This document shows, in pieces, positions 33,925-44,213 of a DNA stretch of 64,000 nt. The position numbers were made by a program, and so were the translations under genes. Numbering within the stretch: the stretch's first letter is position 1; each line of letters opens with the position of its first letter. Origin of the DNA: Fulvimonas soli (GTDB taxonomy: Bacteria; Pseudomonadota; Gammaproteobacteria; Xanthomonadales; Rhodanobacteraceae); assembly GCF_003148905.1 (NCBI RefSeq), contig NZ_QGHC01000001.1, forward strand, positions 87,128 through 151,127, read 5' to 3'. The notes beneath the pieces are model-generated. The model did not search any database, was not told the origin of the DNA, and saw nothing but the letters and a program-made list of their open reading frames with translations.

Positions 33925-34686
33925 ATGAAGAAAGATAAGCAGTTGGATTTGTTAGATGTAGCAAGTGAAACCGAAGTTGGGGCGAAGAAGAAAAAGCGGA
34001 CGCAGGGGGGAGTGGCGACGAGCGATGTTGTGATGTCGGCGCATTTTTCGGGGAATGCTGACGTATTTCCCCAGATTTTGGCGCTACATGTTCCCGAGGG
34101 GGCGAAGATTGCAGACACGACCTACGGTAGTGGTGTGTTCTGGAAAAAGGTCGACCTATCGAAATATGAGCTGTTGGCGACTGACATCGCGCAAGGCATC
34201 GATTGCCGCAAGCTGCCGTATGACTCTGAAAGTCTAGATGCCGCCGTCCTCGATCCTCCCTATATGGAAGGTCTGCTTCGTGCGTCTAAGGAGCACAAAG
34301 CAGGCGGAGGGTCTCATTCCGCATTCCGTAGCTACTACTCGAACGGGGATGAGACGCATGGTGAAGGTCCCAAATACCACGCGGCGGTAGTCGATTTATA
34401 CTACCGTGCGGGAGAGGAAGCTCACCGAGTTTTGAAGCCGAAAGGCGTTTATATTGTCAAATGTCAAGATGAGGTCTCGGCAAATCGTCAATGGTTGACG
34501 CACGTTGAGATAATCAACCATTACGAAAAAATAGGTTTTTATGCCAAGGATATCTTCGTAACGATGCGTTTGAATGCGAGTGTATCACGGTTAAAAAAAC
34601 AGGTCCACGCTCGCAAGAATCATAGTTATTTCTTGGTGTTCGTGAAGGTGCCAAAAGGCAAGACCGTTTTGCAGATGAAAAGCTAA
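33925..34686 (+). CDS. DNA methyltransferase (N6-adenine or N4-cytosine type)
   Basis: The 253-residue protein has a SAM-binding motif TYGSG (66-70, [11 protein letters not shown]) and the catalytic DPPY (110-113, LDPPYMEG), in that order, followed by a helix-strand pattern [14 protein letters not shown] typical of motifs near the end of the fold. The DPPY tetrad transfers a methyl group to an exocyclic amine, so the product is N6-methyladenine or N4-methylcytosine. The N-terminus is lysine-rich. Codon use is AT-richer than the surrounding genes, indicating transfer. Its stop overlaps that of the convergent endonuclease gene by 4 bp, as expected for a type II restriction-modification pair. 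The recognition sequence is unknown. Confidence 0.85.
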   Translation: MKKDKQLDLLDVASETEVGAKKKKRTQGGVATSDVVMSAHFSGNADVFPQILALHVPEGAKIADTTYGSGVFWKKVDLSKYELLATDIAQGIDCRKLPYDSESLDAAVLDPPYMEGLLRASKEHKAGGGSHSAFRSYYSNGDETHGEGPKYHAAVVDLYYRAGEEAHRVLKPKGVYIVKCQDEVSANRQWLTHVEIINHYEKIGFYAKDIFVTMRLNASVSRLKKQVHARKNHSYFLVFVKVPKGKTVLQMKS

Positions 34687-35358
34687 TCGGTAACAATTAC
34701 GGTATCCTTCCCGTCGTCCCGGTTAGTTTTTTCAATAATAATGGGGCCGTCTTGGTTCCGCTCGTTTACCAGCTCGTCTAAGAGTTCGAAGGGATTTTCG
34801 GTGAATGGAGGGCGTGGCGGCCACTCGACCGGAACCAGTGAAGCGATGAGTTGTTCGCGTTGCGCTGGGGTGTATTTCTTGAATGTCGAGGTGGGCAGGT
34901 CGCGGTTTTTTGCAAAGGCAAATTTCCACGTATCACCAAACGCGAAGCAGTTGACGGCAAGCAAATCAAATTCACCGCGAAGGAGCAAGGTGGTGTTGAG
35001 TTCGGTGCCGTCTGGGGAATTTGACAATCCGCCGATCACTCCCGTCCACCTGCGCTTTACCCGTCCAACGCCCATCTTCTGCCTGTCGACACATCGCTGT
35101 TTGCAGGCTCTTAACCTCAATCGTGAGTGTTTGGCCCTTATATTTGATCCGCCTATCTCCCTTCTTCTTACGGTCATGGTCGTCGTCCTTGTCCACTTCG
35201 GTGATGGAGGGGTGATCCAAAAAAGCGTCGTGAAATTTGCGCTCAGCCACATAGCCTAAAATCATTCCGCGCAAACTAGGATTTTGATCAATAAGGTCGC
35301 TAAGGTTTTCTTCGGTGATACCCCAGCGTTCGAAAATTAAAGGCTTCTTGTCGCTCAT
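34683..35358 (-). pseudogene. Putative restriction endonuclease, frameshifted (PD-(D/E)xK type)
   Basis: Two overlapping minus-strand frames complement each other. The first, from ATG 35358, gives MSDKKPLIFERWGITEENL... with Asp68 and the E-x-K of TIEVKS (Glu81, Lys83), a PD-(D/E)xK nuclease core, and ends KFP. The second continues DGTELNTTLLLRGEFDLLAVNCFAFGDTWKFAFAK to the stop at 34683. They join at a run of four G (35014-35017); one base fewer would restore a protein of about 224 residues. It follows the XRE gene with an ATGA overlap and faces the methyltransferase. Real inactivation, a sequencing error in the homopolymer and programmed shifting remain possible. Confidence 0.75.
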
Positions 35359-35585
35359 CCTGTCCTACCGATTTCGGCAATAACGTCCATTGGGTCAATG
35401 CCGAGAACGGTGCACACATCGAGGAACTCGACAACATCGAGCCCGCGCTCGCCCGATTCATATTTGGACACGAACGATTGAGGGCGACCAAGCGCAGTTG
35501 CGACCTGTTGCTGGGTAAGACCTCGGCGAGTGCGTGCCTCAGTGAGGGCCTTTTCAAGGCGGTTGTAGCGATCATCTCTCGGCAT
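35355..35585 (-). CDS. XRE-family regulator, probable restriction-modification controller
   Basis: The 76-residue protein is a single Cro/C1-type helix-turn-helix (LTQQQVATALGRPQSFVSKYESGERGL, about 23-50) with a short dimerisation tail. Its size, position directly upstream of the endonuclease (ATGA overlap) and the palindrome 15-45 bp before its start are those of C (controller) proteins. These delay endonuclease expression until the methyltransferase has protected the DNA. It could instead be a plain autorepressor. Confidence 0.8.
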   Translation of the reverse strand: MPRDDRYNRLEKALTEARTRRGLTQQQVATALGRPQSFVSKYESGERGLDVVEFLDVCTVLGIDPMDVIAEIGRTG

Positions 35586-35599
35586 GCGCCCATCGTCCT

Positions 35600-35629
35600 A
35601 TCCTGAATTTGGATATCCCAAATCAGGAT
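35600..35629. promoter_or_regulatory. Operator-like palindrome upstream of the XRE gene
   Basis: ATCCTGAATTTGG and CCAAATCAGGAT face each other around GGATATCC, giving a dyad of about 30 bp with one extra base in one arm. It lies 15 bp upstream of the XRE start codon. A controller protein binding here would autoregulate the XRE-endonuclease operon. Confidence 0.6.
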
Positions 35630-35818
35630 CATGGCGGCCATGGTTGACCTTGACGGCAACTAGCAAGGCGGACGAAGTTCGGGACACGTTTCAGGGGCAC
35701 GTTTTGGGAACCGACAGGCGTTGGGGTTGTGGGTTACGATCACGTCCCTCCGTACTTTCGCCAAGTCGATCAAGGGCCCTGAGACGTCGGGGCTTTTGTT
35801 ATGAGCGTATCCGTGCGC

Positions 35819-37291
<1,473 letters not shown>

Positions 37292-37469
37292 GGCCAGCGG
37301 TCCTGGGTGGTGCCCGTCGAACCGAGGCCTTCGCTGCAACGGCGCAGCGTGGGCCGCCATGCGGCACCGGCGCGGGGCGGCGGCTGCAATCCTCGGCCAG
37401 GGCGGCGCGGGAAGTAAAGGGCGTCCTGCGGATCCTGCGAGGCAGGTCGCCGGAAGGGCGCGGCGCGGC

Positions 37470-38198
37470 TCAGCCCGGCGCCAGCCCGCGCAGCTCCACG
37501 CCCTCGGGCGCCACCCGCAGCACCGAGCCCTGCTCGTACCAGTCGCCCAGCACGATGCGCTCGGCGGGGCGGCCGTCGAGCTCGAAGCGGTGGATCGCGG
37601 GGCGGTGGGTGTGGCCGTGGATCAGCCGCGTGACGCCGGCCTTGCGCATCGCCCCGGCGACGGCATCGGCGTTGACGTCCATGATGCTTTCCATGGTGCT
37701 GCCGGTGTGCGCCTTGCTGTCGGCGCGCGCCTTGGCGGCGAAGGCGCGGCGCGCCTCCAGCGGCATGGCGAGGATCTGCGCCTTCCACTCCGGCGTGCGC
37801 ACCTGCCGGCGCACGGCCTGGTAGGCGAGGTCGTCGGTGCACAGCACGTCGCCGTGCATCAGCAGGGTGGGGCGGCCGTACAGGTCGTGCACGATACCGT
37901 CCTGCAGCAGCTCGAAGCCGGCGCGGCGGGCGTAGTCCTCGCCGAGCAGGAAGTCGCGGTTGCCCGCCATGAAGTACACCGGCACGCCGGCCTCGCGCAC
38001 CGCGCGCGTGGCGCGGGCGATGCGCGCGGGCAGCTCGGCGTCGTCGTCGTCGCCGATCCAGGCCTCGACCAGGTCGCCCAGGATGTAGAGGGCGTCGGCC
38101 TGCCGCACCTCGTCGCCGGCGAGGTAGCGCTCGAACAGCTCGGTGATCCGCGGCCGGCTGTCGTCCAGGTGCAGGTCGGCGATGAACAGGCTGGCCAT
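37470..38198 (-). CDS. lpxH: UDP-2,3-diacylglucosamine diphosphatase
   Basis: LpxH hydrolyses UDP-2,3-diacylglucosamine to lipid X and UMP in lipid A synthesis at the inner membrane. All metallophosphoesterase motifs are present in 242 residues: DLHL (8-11), GDLVEAWIGDDD, GNRDF, HGD and the C-terminal GHTHRP. It starts three bases after the cyclophilin stop codon, as in the common ppiB-lpxH pair. Confidence 0.96.
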   Translation of the reverse strand: MASLFIADLHLDDSRPRITELFERYLAGDEVRQADALYILGDLVEAWIGDDDDAELPARIARATRAVREAGVPVYFMAGNRDFLLGEDYARRAGFELLQDGIVHDLYGRPTLLMHGDVLCTDDLAYQAVRRQVRTPEWKAQILAMPLEARRAFAAKARADSKAHTGSTMESIMDVNADAVAGAMRKAGVTRLIHGHTHRPAIHRFELDGRPAERIVLGDWYEQGSVLRVAPEGVELRGLAPG

Positions 38199-38201
38199 GG
38201 C

Positions 38202-38888
38202 TCAGTGCCTGGCCTTGCCCGTCTTGGCCGGCGCGGCGGGCCTGGCCGTGGCGGACGGGACGGCGGGAGCGGCCGCCGGCGCCGCGCTGCCGGCCGGGGC
38301 GGCCTCGCCGACCACGCTGGCGCTCTCGATCACCACCAGCGGGTCGGGCACGTCGTTGGCGAAGGGGCCGAGCCCGCGCGTGGGCAGCGCGGCGATCCTG
38401 TCGACCACGTCCATGCCCTTGGCCACCTTGCCGAACACCGCGTAGCCCCAGGTCAGGCTGCTCTGGTTGCCGGCGTAGTCCAGGCGGCGGTTGTCGACCA
38501 GGTTGATGAAGAACTGCGCGGTGCCCGAGTTGGGGTCGGCGCCGCGCGCCACCGCCACGGTGCCGCGCAGGTTGGACAGGCCGTTGTCGGCCTCGCTGGG
38601 CACCGCGGCGTGGGTGCGCTTGGGTTGCAGGTCGCGGGTGTACAGGCCGCCCTGCACCAGGTAGCCGGGAATGGCGCGGTGGAACACCGTGCCGGCGTAG
38701 AAGCCGCTGCGCACGTACTGCAGGAAGTTGGCCACGCTCTTGGGCGCCTTGTCCGGGTACAGCTCCAGCGTGATGTCGCCCTGGCTGGTGTGCAGCAGCA
38801 CCTGCGGGTGCGGCGCGGCCGGCGCGGTCTGGGCTCCCGCGGCGAGGGACAGGCAGAGCAGCAGCGAGGCGGGCAGGAAACGGTTCAT
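38202..38888 (-). CDS. Exported peptidyl-prolyl isomerase, cyclophilin type
   Basis: The 228-residue protein has a signal peptide (about 1-20, LLLCLSLAAGAQ) and a cyclophilin domain: NFLQYVRSGFYAGTVFHRAIPGYLVQGG, GTVAVARGADPNSGTAQFFINL and FGKVAKGMDVVDRI. The active-site FHR and QFFI are intact. A 40-residue Ala/Pro-rich C-terminal tail is extra. It catalyses proline isomerisation in periplasmic protein folding. Cotranscribed with lpxH. Confidence 0.92.
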   Translation of the reverse strand: MNRFLPASLLLCLSLAAGAQTAPAAPHPQVLLHTSQGDITLELYPDKAPKSVANFLQYVRSGFYAGTVFHRAIPGYLVQGGLYTRDLQPKRTHAAVPSEADNGLSNLRGTVAVARGADPNSGTAQFFINLVDNRRLDYAGNQSSLTWGYAVFGKVAKGMDVVDRIAALPTRGLGPFANDVPDPLVVIESASVVGEAAPAGSAAPAAAPAVPSATARPAAPAKTGKARH

Positions 38889-38954
38889 GGCGTCACGGAA
38901 GGTCGGCGGCATCCGCGCATGATACGCGCGCATGGCGCCGCATGGACCCTGCGC

Positions 38955-40472
38955 TCAGGTCGGCAGGATGGCGAGCGCGAGGCCGAGCTCGGCCATCGGC
39001 GCGCGCTCCTGCTCCAGGTCGGCCTCGCTGAGCGGGTGCTGCTCCAGCCACGCGGCGGGCAGCGCCAGGCGCAGGCGCTGGCTGGTGGCGGCGAGCCTGA
39101 GCGGCGGCAGCGACTCGGCGCGCCGCGCGCGGCGGAACAGCACGGCCAGGCGCAGCAGCGCGGTGATCTGCCGGGCCAGCTGGCGGTAGCGCTGCGGCAG
39201 CGCGGAGAACACCGCCTTGTCCGGCTTGCGCCGGTGCGATTCGACGATGGCGGCGAGCAGCTGCTGTTCCTGCCGCGAGAAGCCGGCCAGGTCGGCATGG
39301 CGCAGGATGTAGGCGCCGTGGTGGTGGTGCTGGCTGTGCGCGATGGCCAGGCCGATCTCGTGCACGCGCGCGGCCCAGGACAGCCACTCGCGCGCCTCGC
39401 CGTCCAGCTTCCACGCCGGCGCCACCTGGTCGAACAGCTGCAGCGCGGTGGCTTCCACCCGGCGCGCCTGCGCGCGGTCGACGCCGTAGCGGTTCGCCAG
39501 CGCGTCGATGCTGGCGGTGCGCGGGTCGCTGCCGCCGGCGCGGCCGAGCAGGTCCCACAGCAGGCCCTCGCGCATCGAACTCTCGCACACGCGCATGCGC
39601 TCGATGCCCAGCGCCTCGAACGCCGCCTCGAAGATCGCCACCGCGCCGGCGATCACCGGCGCGCGGTCCTCGGTCAGGCCGGGCAGGCGGATCGCCTCGA
39701 CCTGGCCCTGCTCGATCAGCGCGTCGCGCACGGCGGCGAGCGCGGCCGGGGTGACGCCGTCGTCGGAGAGCTTCATCGCCTGCACCACCGAGCCGATCGC
39801 CTTGGCGCTGCCGGAGGAGCCGTAGGTGTCCTGCCAGCCCGACTCGCGGTAGTCCTCGGCGAACTGCTGCAGCAGCACGCCCAGCTCGGCGCGCGCGCGC
39901 TGCCAGCGCTTGCGGGTGAGCTTGCCGCCGGGGAAGAAGTGCAGCGTGGAGGCGATGCAGCCGGCCTGCACGCTCTCGGTGTGCAGCGGCGCCACGCCGC
40001 GGCCGATGATGAATTCGGTGCTGCCGCCGCCGACGTCGATCACCAGCCGCGGCTCGCGCGAGGCGGGCAGGTCGTGCGCCACGCCGAGGAAGATCAGGCG
40101 GCCCTCCTCGCGGCCGGAGACGATCTCCACCGGATGGCCCAGCGCGGACTCCGCCGCGGCCAGGAAGGCCTGCGGCGAGGCCAGCCGGCGCACCGTGTTG
40201 GTCGCCACCGCGCGCACGCGCGCCGACGGGATGCCGGCGATGCGCTGGCCGAAGCGGGCCAGGGAGGCCAGCGCGCGGGCGCGGTGGGCGGTGTCCAGCG
40301 TGCCGTCGGCGCGCAGGCCGGCGGCCAGGCGCACGGTGTCGCGCAGGCGGTCGATCACCCGCGGCTCGCCGTGCTCGACGCGGGCCACCACCATGTGGAA
40401 GCTGTTGGAGCCGAGGTCGACGGCGGCGATCAGCTCGCCGTCGCGGATCTGCATCTGGTCGCCTTGGCTCAC
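38955..40472 (-). CDS. ppx: Exopolyphosphatase (Ppx/GppA family)
   Basis: Ppx releases phosphate from polyphosphate ends. The 505-residue protein has the ASKHA fold: AAVDLGSNSFHMVVAR, GREEGRLIFLGV, DVGGGSTEFI, and the C-terminal HD-like helical domain (VHEIGLAIAHSQHHHHGAYIL). The GTG at 40472 is chosen over ATG 40454 because AAGGAG sits six bases before it on the minus strand. It follows ppk and the pho genes on the same strand, linking phosphate sensing to polyphosphate turnover. A GppA (ppGpp phosphohydrolase) activity cannot be excluded. Confidence 0.92.
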   Translation of the reverse strand: MSQGDQMQIRDGELIAAVDLGSNSFHMVVARVEHGEPRVIDRLRDTVRLAAGLRADGTLDTAHRARALASLARFGQRIAGIPSARVRAVATNTVRRLASPQAFLAAAESALGHPVEIVSGREEGRLIFLGVAHDLPASREPRLVIDVGGGSTEFIIGRGVAPLHTESVQAGCIASTLHFFPGGKLTRKRWQRARAELGVLLQQFAEDYRESGWQDTYGSSGSAKAIGSVVQAMKLSDDGVTPAALAAVRDALIEQGQVEAIRLPGLTEDRAPVIAGAVAIFEAAFEALGIERMRVCESSMREGLLWDLLGRAGGSDPRTASIDALANRYGVDRAQARRVEATALQLFDQVAPAWKLDGEAREWLSWAARVHEIGLAIAHSQHHHHGAYILRHADLAGFSRQEQQLLAAIVESHRRKPDKAVFSALPQRYRQLARQITALLRLAVLFRRARRAESLPPLRLAATSQRLRLALPAAWLEQHPLSEADLEQERAPMAELGLALAILPT

Positions 40473-40590
40473 GCGGTGCTCCTTGCGGACGAGGCCGGGA
40501 TTCTCGCATGCCGTGGCGCGACCGCGGCGGGACCCGTCGCCGCGGGCCGCGTGCGGCATGCGCGGCGCGCGGCCGCGCCGGAACGCCGCG

Positions 40591-42693
40591 TCACGCGCCG
40601 CACAGCCGCTCCAGCAGGGTCTGCTGCGCGTTGTGCGGCGGCTGCTCGCCGGGCGTGGCGCGCACGTAGCGGCCGTCGCCGCCGAGCAGCCAGGCCTGGG
40701 TGTTGTCGGCCAGGCCGTTGGCCAGCGTCTCCTCGAACACGCGCGCGGCCAGCGCCGGGTCGAGGATCGGGAAGGCCACCTCGATGCGGCGCATCAGGTT
40801 GCGCTCCATCCAGTCGGCGCTGCCGCAGTACAGCTCGCTGTCGCCGTCGTTGTAGAACCAGTACACGCGGCTGTGCTCGAGGAAGCGGCCGACGATGGAG
40901 CGCACGCGGATGCGCTCGGAGACGCCCGGCAGCCCGGGGCGCAGGGTGCAGGCGCCGCGCACGATCAGGTCGATCTCCACGCCGGCCTGCGAGGCGCGGT
41001 ACAGCGCCTGGATCACGTGCGCCTCGTTGAGCGCGTTGAGCTTGGCGACGATGCGCGCCGGCTTGCCGGCCTGGGCGTGCGCGGTCTCGCGCTCGATCTT
41101 CGCCATCACGCTCTTGTACAGCGTGAACGGCGACTGCAGCAGGCGCCGGAGGTGGATCACCGGCCCCAGCCCGGAGAGCTGCTGGAACACCTTGTGCAGG
41201 TCCTCGGTGATCTCCGGCTGCGCGGTCATCAGGCCGATGTCGGTGTACACGCGGCTGTTGGCCTGGTGGTAGTTGCCGGTGGACAGGTGCGCGTAGCGGC
41301 GCAGCGCGCCGCCCTCGCGGCGCACGATCAGCATCATCTTGGCGTGGGTCTTGTAGCCCACCACGCCGTACACCACCTGCACGCCCACCTCCTGCAGGCG
41401 CGTGGCGAGGCGGATGTTGGCCTCCTCGTCGAAGCGCGCGCGCAGCTCGATCACCACGGTGACGTCCTTGCCGTTGCGCGCGGCCTCCACCAGCAGGTCC
41501 ACCAGCGGGGTGTCCTCGCCGGCGCGGTAGAGCGTCTGCTTGATCGCCAGCACGTCCGGGTCGGCGCTGGCCTGGCGCAGCAGCTCGACCACCGCGCCGA
41601 AGCTCTCGTAGGGATGGTGCAGCAGCACGTCGCGCTGGCCGATCGCCTCGAACATGCAGCGCCCCGGCCCGATCGCCGGCGGCTGGCGCGGGGTGAAGCG
41701 CGGGAACTTGAGGTCGGGCCGGTCCACCCAGTCGTACACCAGCCCGGCGCGGATGATGTTCACCGGGCCGTCGCAGCGGTAGACGTCGGCCTCCTCCAGC
41801 TCGAAGTTGTTGACCAGCATCCGGGTGATCGCCTTCGGGCAGTCGTCGGCGATCTCCAGCCGCACCGGCCGCGCGTAGCCGCGCCCGGCCAGCTCCTCGC
41901 TGAGCGCGCGGGCCAGGTTCTCCACCTCGGCCTCCTCCACCATCAGCTCGCTGTTGCGGGTGACGCGGAACTGGTAGGAGCCGACCACCTTGAAGCCGGG
42001 GAACATCAGGTCGACGAAGGCCTGCAGCAGCTCGGCCAGGAACACGAAGTCGTCGCCGCCGCCGTCCACCTCGGGCGGGATGCGGATGATCCGCGGCAGC
42101 GAGCGCGGCGCGCGCACCAGCGCCATGTGCCCCTCGTGGCCGAAGGCGTCGCGGCCCTTGAGCACCACCGCGATGTTGAGCGTCTTGTTGAGGATGCGCG
42201 GGAACGGGTGCGCCGGGTCCAGCCCCAGCGGCGACAGCACCGGCAGCACCTCGTGCTCGAAGTAGCCCTGCAGCCAGCGGCGCTGGCGCTCGCTCCAGCG
42301 GTCGCGGGTGAGGAAGCGGATGCCCTCGGCCTCCAGCTGCGGCCCCAGCTCGCCGCGCCAGGTGGCGTACTGCTCGCCGACCAGGTCGAGCACGCGGGCG
42401 CGGATGCGCGCGAGCAGCTCGCCGGAAGGGATGCCGTCCGGCCCCGGCGCCGCCGAGCCGTACATGTGGTGGTGCTTGAGCATCGCCACGCGCACCTCGA
42501 AGAACTCGTCGAGGTTGTTGGCCACGATGCTGAGGTAGCGCAGCCGTTCCAGCAGCGGCACGGCGGGATCGTGCGCCATCGCCAGCACGCGGAAGTTGAA
42601 CTCCAGCGCGGCCAGCTCGCGGCTCAGGTACAGCTCGGGCGCGGCCAGGTCGGGGGTGGCGAGGGCGGCGGTCGGCGGGGGCTTGCGGGTCAT
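40591..42693 (-). CDS. ppk1: Polyphosphate kinase 1
   Basis: PPK1 polymerises the gamma-phosphate of ATP into polyphosphate at the membrane. The 700 residues show the N-domain (YLSRELAALEFNFRVLAMA), the head domain, and the two phospholipase-D-like C domains with VELRARFDEEANI and the phosphorylated-His region YAHLSTGNYHQANSRVYTD. It lies between phoR and ppx, all on the minus strand with short gaps. Confidence 0.97.
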   Translation of the reverse strand: MTRKPPPTAALATPDLAAPELYLSRELAALEFNFRVLAMAHDPAVPLLERLRYLSIVANNLDEFFEVRVAMLKHHHMYGSAAPGPDGIPSGELLARIRARVLDLVGEQYATWRGELGPQLEAEGIRFLTRDRWSERQRRWLQGYFEHEVLPVLSPLGLDPAHPFPRILNKTLNIAVVLKGRDAFGHEGHMALVRAPRSLPRIIRIPPEVDGGGDDFVFLAELLQAFVDLMFPGFKVVGSYQFRVTRNSELMVEEAEVENLARALSEELAGRGYARPVRLEIADDCPKAITRMLVNNFELEEADVYRCDGPVNIIRAGLVYDWVDRPDLKFPRFTPRQPPAIGPGRCMFEAIGQRDVLLHHPYESFGAVVELLRQASADPDVLAIKQTLYRAGEDTPLVDLLVEAARNGKDVTVVIELRARFDEEANIRLATRLQEVGVQVVYGVVGYKTHAKMMLIVRREGGALRRYAHLSTGNYHQANSRVYTDIGLMTAQPEITEDLHKVFQQLSGLGPVIHLRRLLQSPFTLYKSVMAKIERETAHAQAGKPARIVAKLNALNEAHVIQALYRASQAGVEIDLIVRGACTLRPGLPGVSERIRVRSIVGRFLEHSRVYWFYNDGDSELYCGSADWMERNLMRRIEVAFPILDPALAARVFEETLANGLADNTQAWLLGGDGRYVRATPGEQPPHNAQQTLLERLCGA

Positions 42694-42757
42694 GCGGTCA
42701 TTCTGGCCGATGCCGGCGGGCAGTACATGCCGCAGTGCCGCGCGGGACGGCGGCGGT

Positions 42758-44017
42758 TCAGATCTCCTCGCCGTTGCCCGGCTCGAGCAGCCGCTCGGAC
42801 CCGAAGTGGCAGGCGAAGGTGGAGCCCCGGCCGGGCGCGCTGTCGATGGTCAGCCGCGCCTGGTGCAGGTTCAGCACGTGCTTGACGATGGACAGGCCCA
42901 GCCCGGTGCCGCCGCTCTCGCGCGAGCGGCTGGAGGAGACGCGGTAGAAGCGCTCGGTGAGCCGCGCCAGGTGCGCGGCGGGGATGCCGTAGCCGGTGTC
43001 GGCGACCGAGTAGACCGCGCCGCCCGGCTCGCGCCGCCAGCGGATCGAGATCTCGCCGCCGGTCGGGGTGTAGCGCACGGCGTTGCTGACCAGGTTGGAC
43101 AGCGCGCTGTGCAGCTCCTTGGGCGAGCCGAGCAGGTCGGCCGCGGCGGTGGACTCCACGCTGATGCGGTGGCGGCCCTGGCTGAGCGCCTCGGCCTCCT
43201 TGCGCAGCGTGGCCAGCAGCGGCGCCATCGGCACGCGCTCCTCGGTGATCCGCTCCTGCGTCTCCAGCCGCGACAGCGTGAGCAGGTCCTCGACGATCTG
43301 GCCCATGCGCTTGGACTGGGTGCGCATCTCGCCGAGCACGGGCGCCAGCTCGGGCACGTCCTCGGGGTCGAGCAGCTCCAGGTAGCCGTGGATCACGGTG
43401 AGCGGCGTGCGCAGCTCGTGCGAGACGTTGGCGACGAAGTCGCGGCGCACCTGTTCCAGCCGCGCCAGGTCGCTGATGTCGCGCGCGATCAGCAGGCGCT
43501 GGCCGCGGCCGAAGGCGAGCAGGGTGGCGTTGAGATGGCCGTCCGGGCGGCCCGGCGCGGGGATGTCGTTGAGCGGCTCGCGCGCGCCGTCCTGCAGCCA
43601 GGCGGCCAGCGCGGTGCCCAGCAGCCGCTCGTGCAGGCGCACGCCGCGGTCCTGCGGGCGGCGCAGCCCGAGCAGGCGCTCGGCGGCGTGGTTGAACCAG
43701 CGCACGCGCTGGTCGTCGTCCATCAGGACCACGGCGTCCGGCAGGCTGCCGGCGGCGCTGCGCAGGTCGCGCAGACTGGAGGCGAGGCGGCGGGAGCGCG
43801 TCATGAAACGGTCATGCTGCAAGGGTGAGGGGGCTTGGCCGGGCATGATGGAGCGGGCCGGATGACCGTTTCGGGACAGCAGCGCGACAACTTCCGCCAC
43901 GGCGACGACCGCCACGCCCAGCGCGGCATGGCCCAGCCACGCGCCGGCGAGTCCGCCGGCGGCCAGCGCGGCGGCGAGGGCGAGCGGGAGTTTCCAGCGG
44001 GCGGGGGGCGGCGTCAT
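42758..44017 (-). CDS. phoR: Phosphate-regulon sensor histidine kinase PhoR
   Basis: The 419-residue kinase has two N-terminal membrane helices (about 10-46), a PAS domain (about 95-200, LPDAVVLMDDDQRVRWFNHAAERLLG), the HisKA H-box NVSHELRTPLTVIHGYLE, the N-box LSNLVSNAVRYTP and G-boxes ADTGYGIP and GGTGLGLSIV. It autophosphorylates when phosphate is low and activates PhoB. A 196-bp gap with a palindromic repeat separates it from phoB. Confidence 0.95.
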   Translation of the reverse strand: MTPPPARWKLPLALAAALAAGGLAGAWLGHAALGVAVVAVAEVVALLSRNGHPARSIMPGQAPSPLQHDRFMTRSRRLASSLRDLRSAAGSLPDAVVLMDDDQRVRWFNHAAERLLGLRRPQDRGVRLHERLLGTALAAWLQDGAREPLNDIPAPGRPDGHLNATLLAFGRGQRLLIARDISDLARLEQVRRDFVANVSHELRTPLTVIHGYLELLDPEDVPELAPVLGEMRTQSKRMGQIVEDLLTLSRLETQERITEERVPMAPLLATLRKEAEALSQGRHRISVESTAAADLLGSPKELHSALSNLVSNAVRYTPTGGEISIRWRREPGGAVYSVADTGYGIPAAHLARLTERFYRVSSSRSRESGGTGLGLSIVKHVLNLHQARLTIDSAPGRGSTFACHFGSERLLEPGNGEEI

Positions 44018-44105
44018 CGGGCGGTCGGCGGCGGGCGATCCAGCATCGGCAATCGCGGGGCGTCCGGCAAGCGCGGGCGGGGCTGGGCGATCCTCGAAGA
44101 TTCGG

Positions 44106-44172
44106 GATCGCGGCTGGAGGCCGCTCCCACAAGCTTGCGGCAGCCCTGCGGGAGCGGCCTCCGGCCGCGACA
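44106..44172. repeat. REP-like palindrome between phoB and phoR
   Basis: TCGCGGCTGGAGGCCGCTCC (44108 on) and the inverted GGGAGCGGCCTCCGGCCGCGA (to about 44170) form a long hairpin. The unit is of the GGCCGGAGGCCGCTCCCACA type common in Pseudomonas and Xanthomonads. A partial copy lies at 58684-58735. It may lower phoR relative to phoB expression. Confidence 0.75.
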
Positions 44173-44213
44173 GCCAGGCATCGCATCCCGTCCCGGACCG
44201 TTCCCCGGCGCGC

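Larger units (their letters stand above)
32363..35800 (+). mobile_element. Accessory island downstream of tRNA-Ser
   Basis: This 3.4-kb block interrupts otherwise dense housekeeping genes. It contains two scrambled IS3-family remnants and an AT-richer restriction-modification module, and has long non-coding joints. No integrase and no direct repeat of the tRNA 3' end could be found, so boundaries are approximate and its mechanism of entry (IS-mediated or decayed integrative element) is open. From 35631 to 35818 I see no supportable gene. Confidence 0.5.

Noticed and set aside
35640..35790. Possible attR copy of the tRNA-Ser 3' end
   Set aside because: I looked for GGTTCGAATCCCTCTCTCTC or its fragments between 35.0 and 36.0 kb and saw none.
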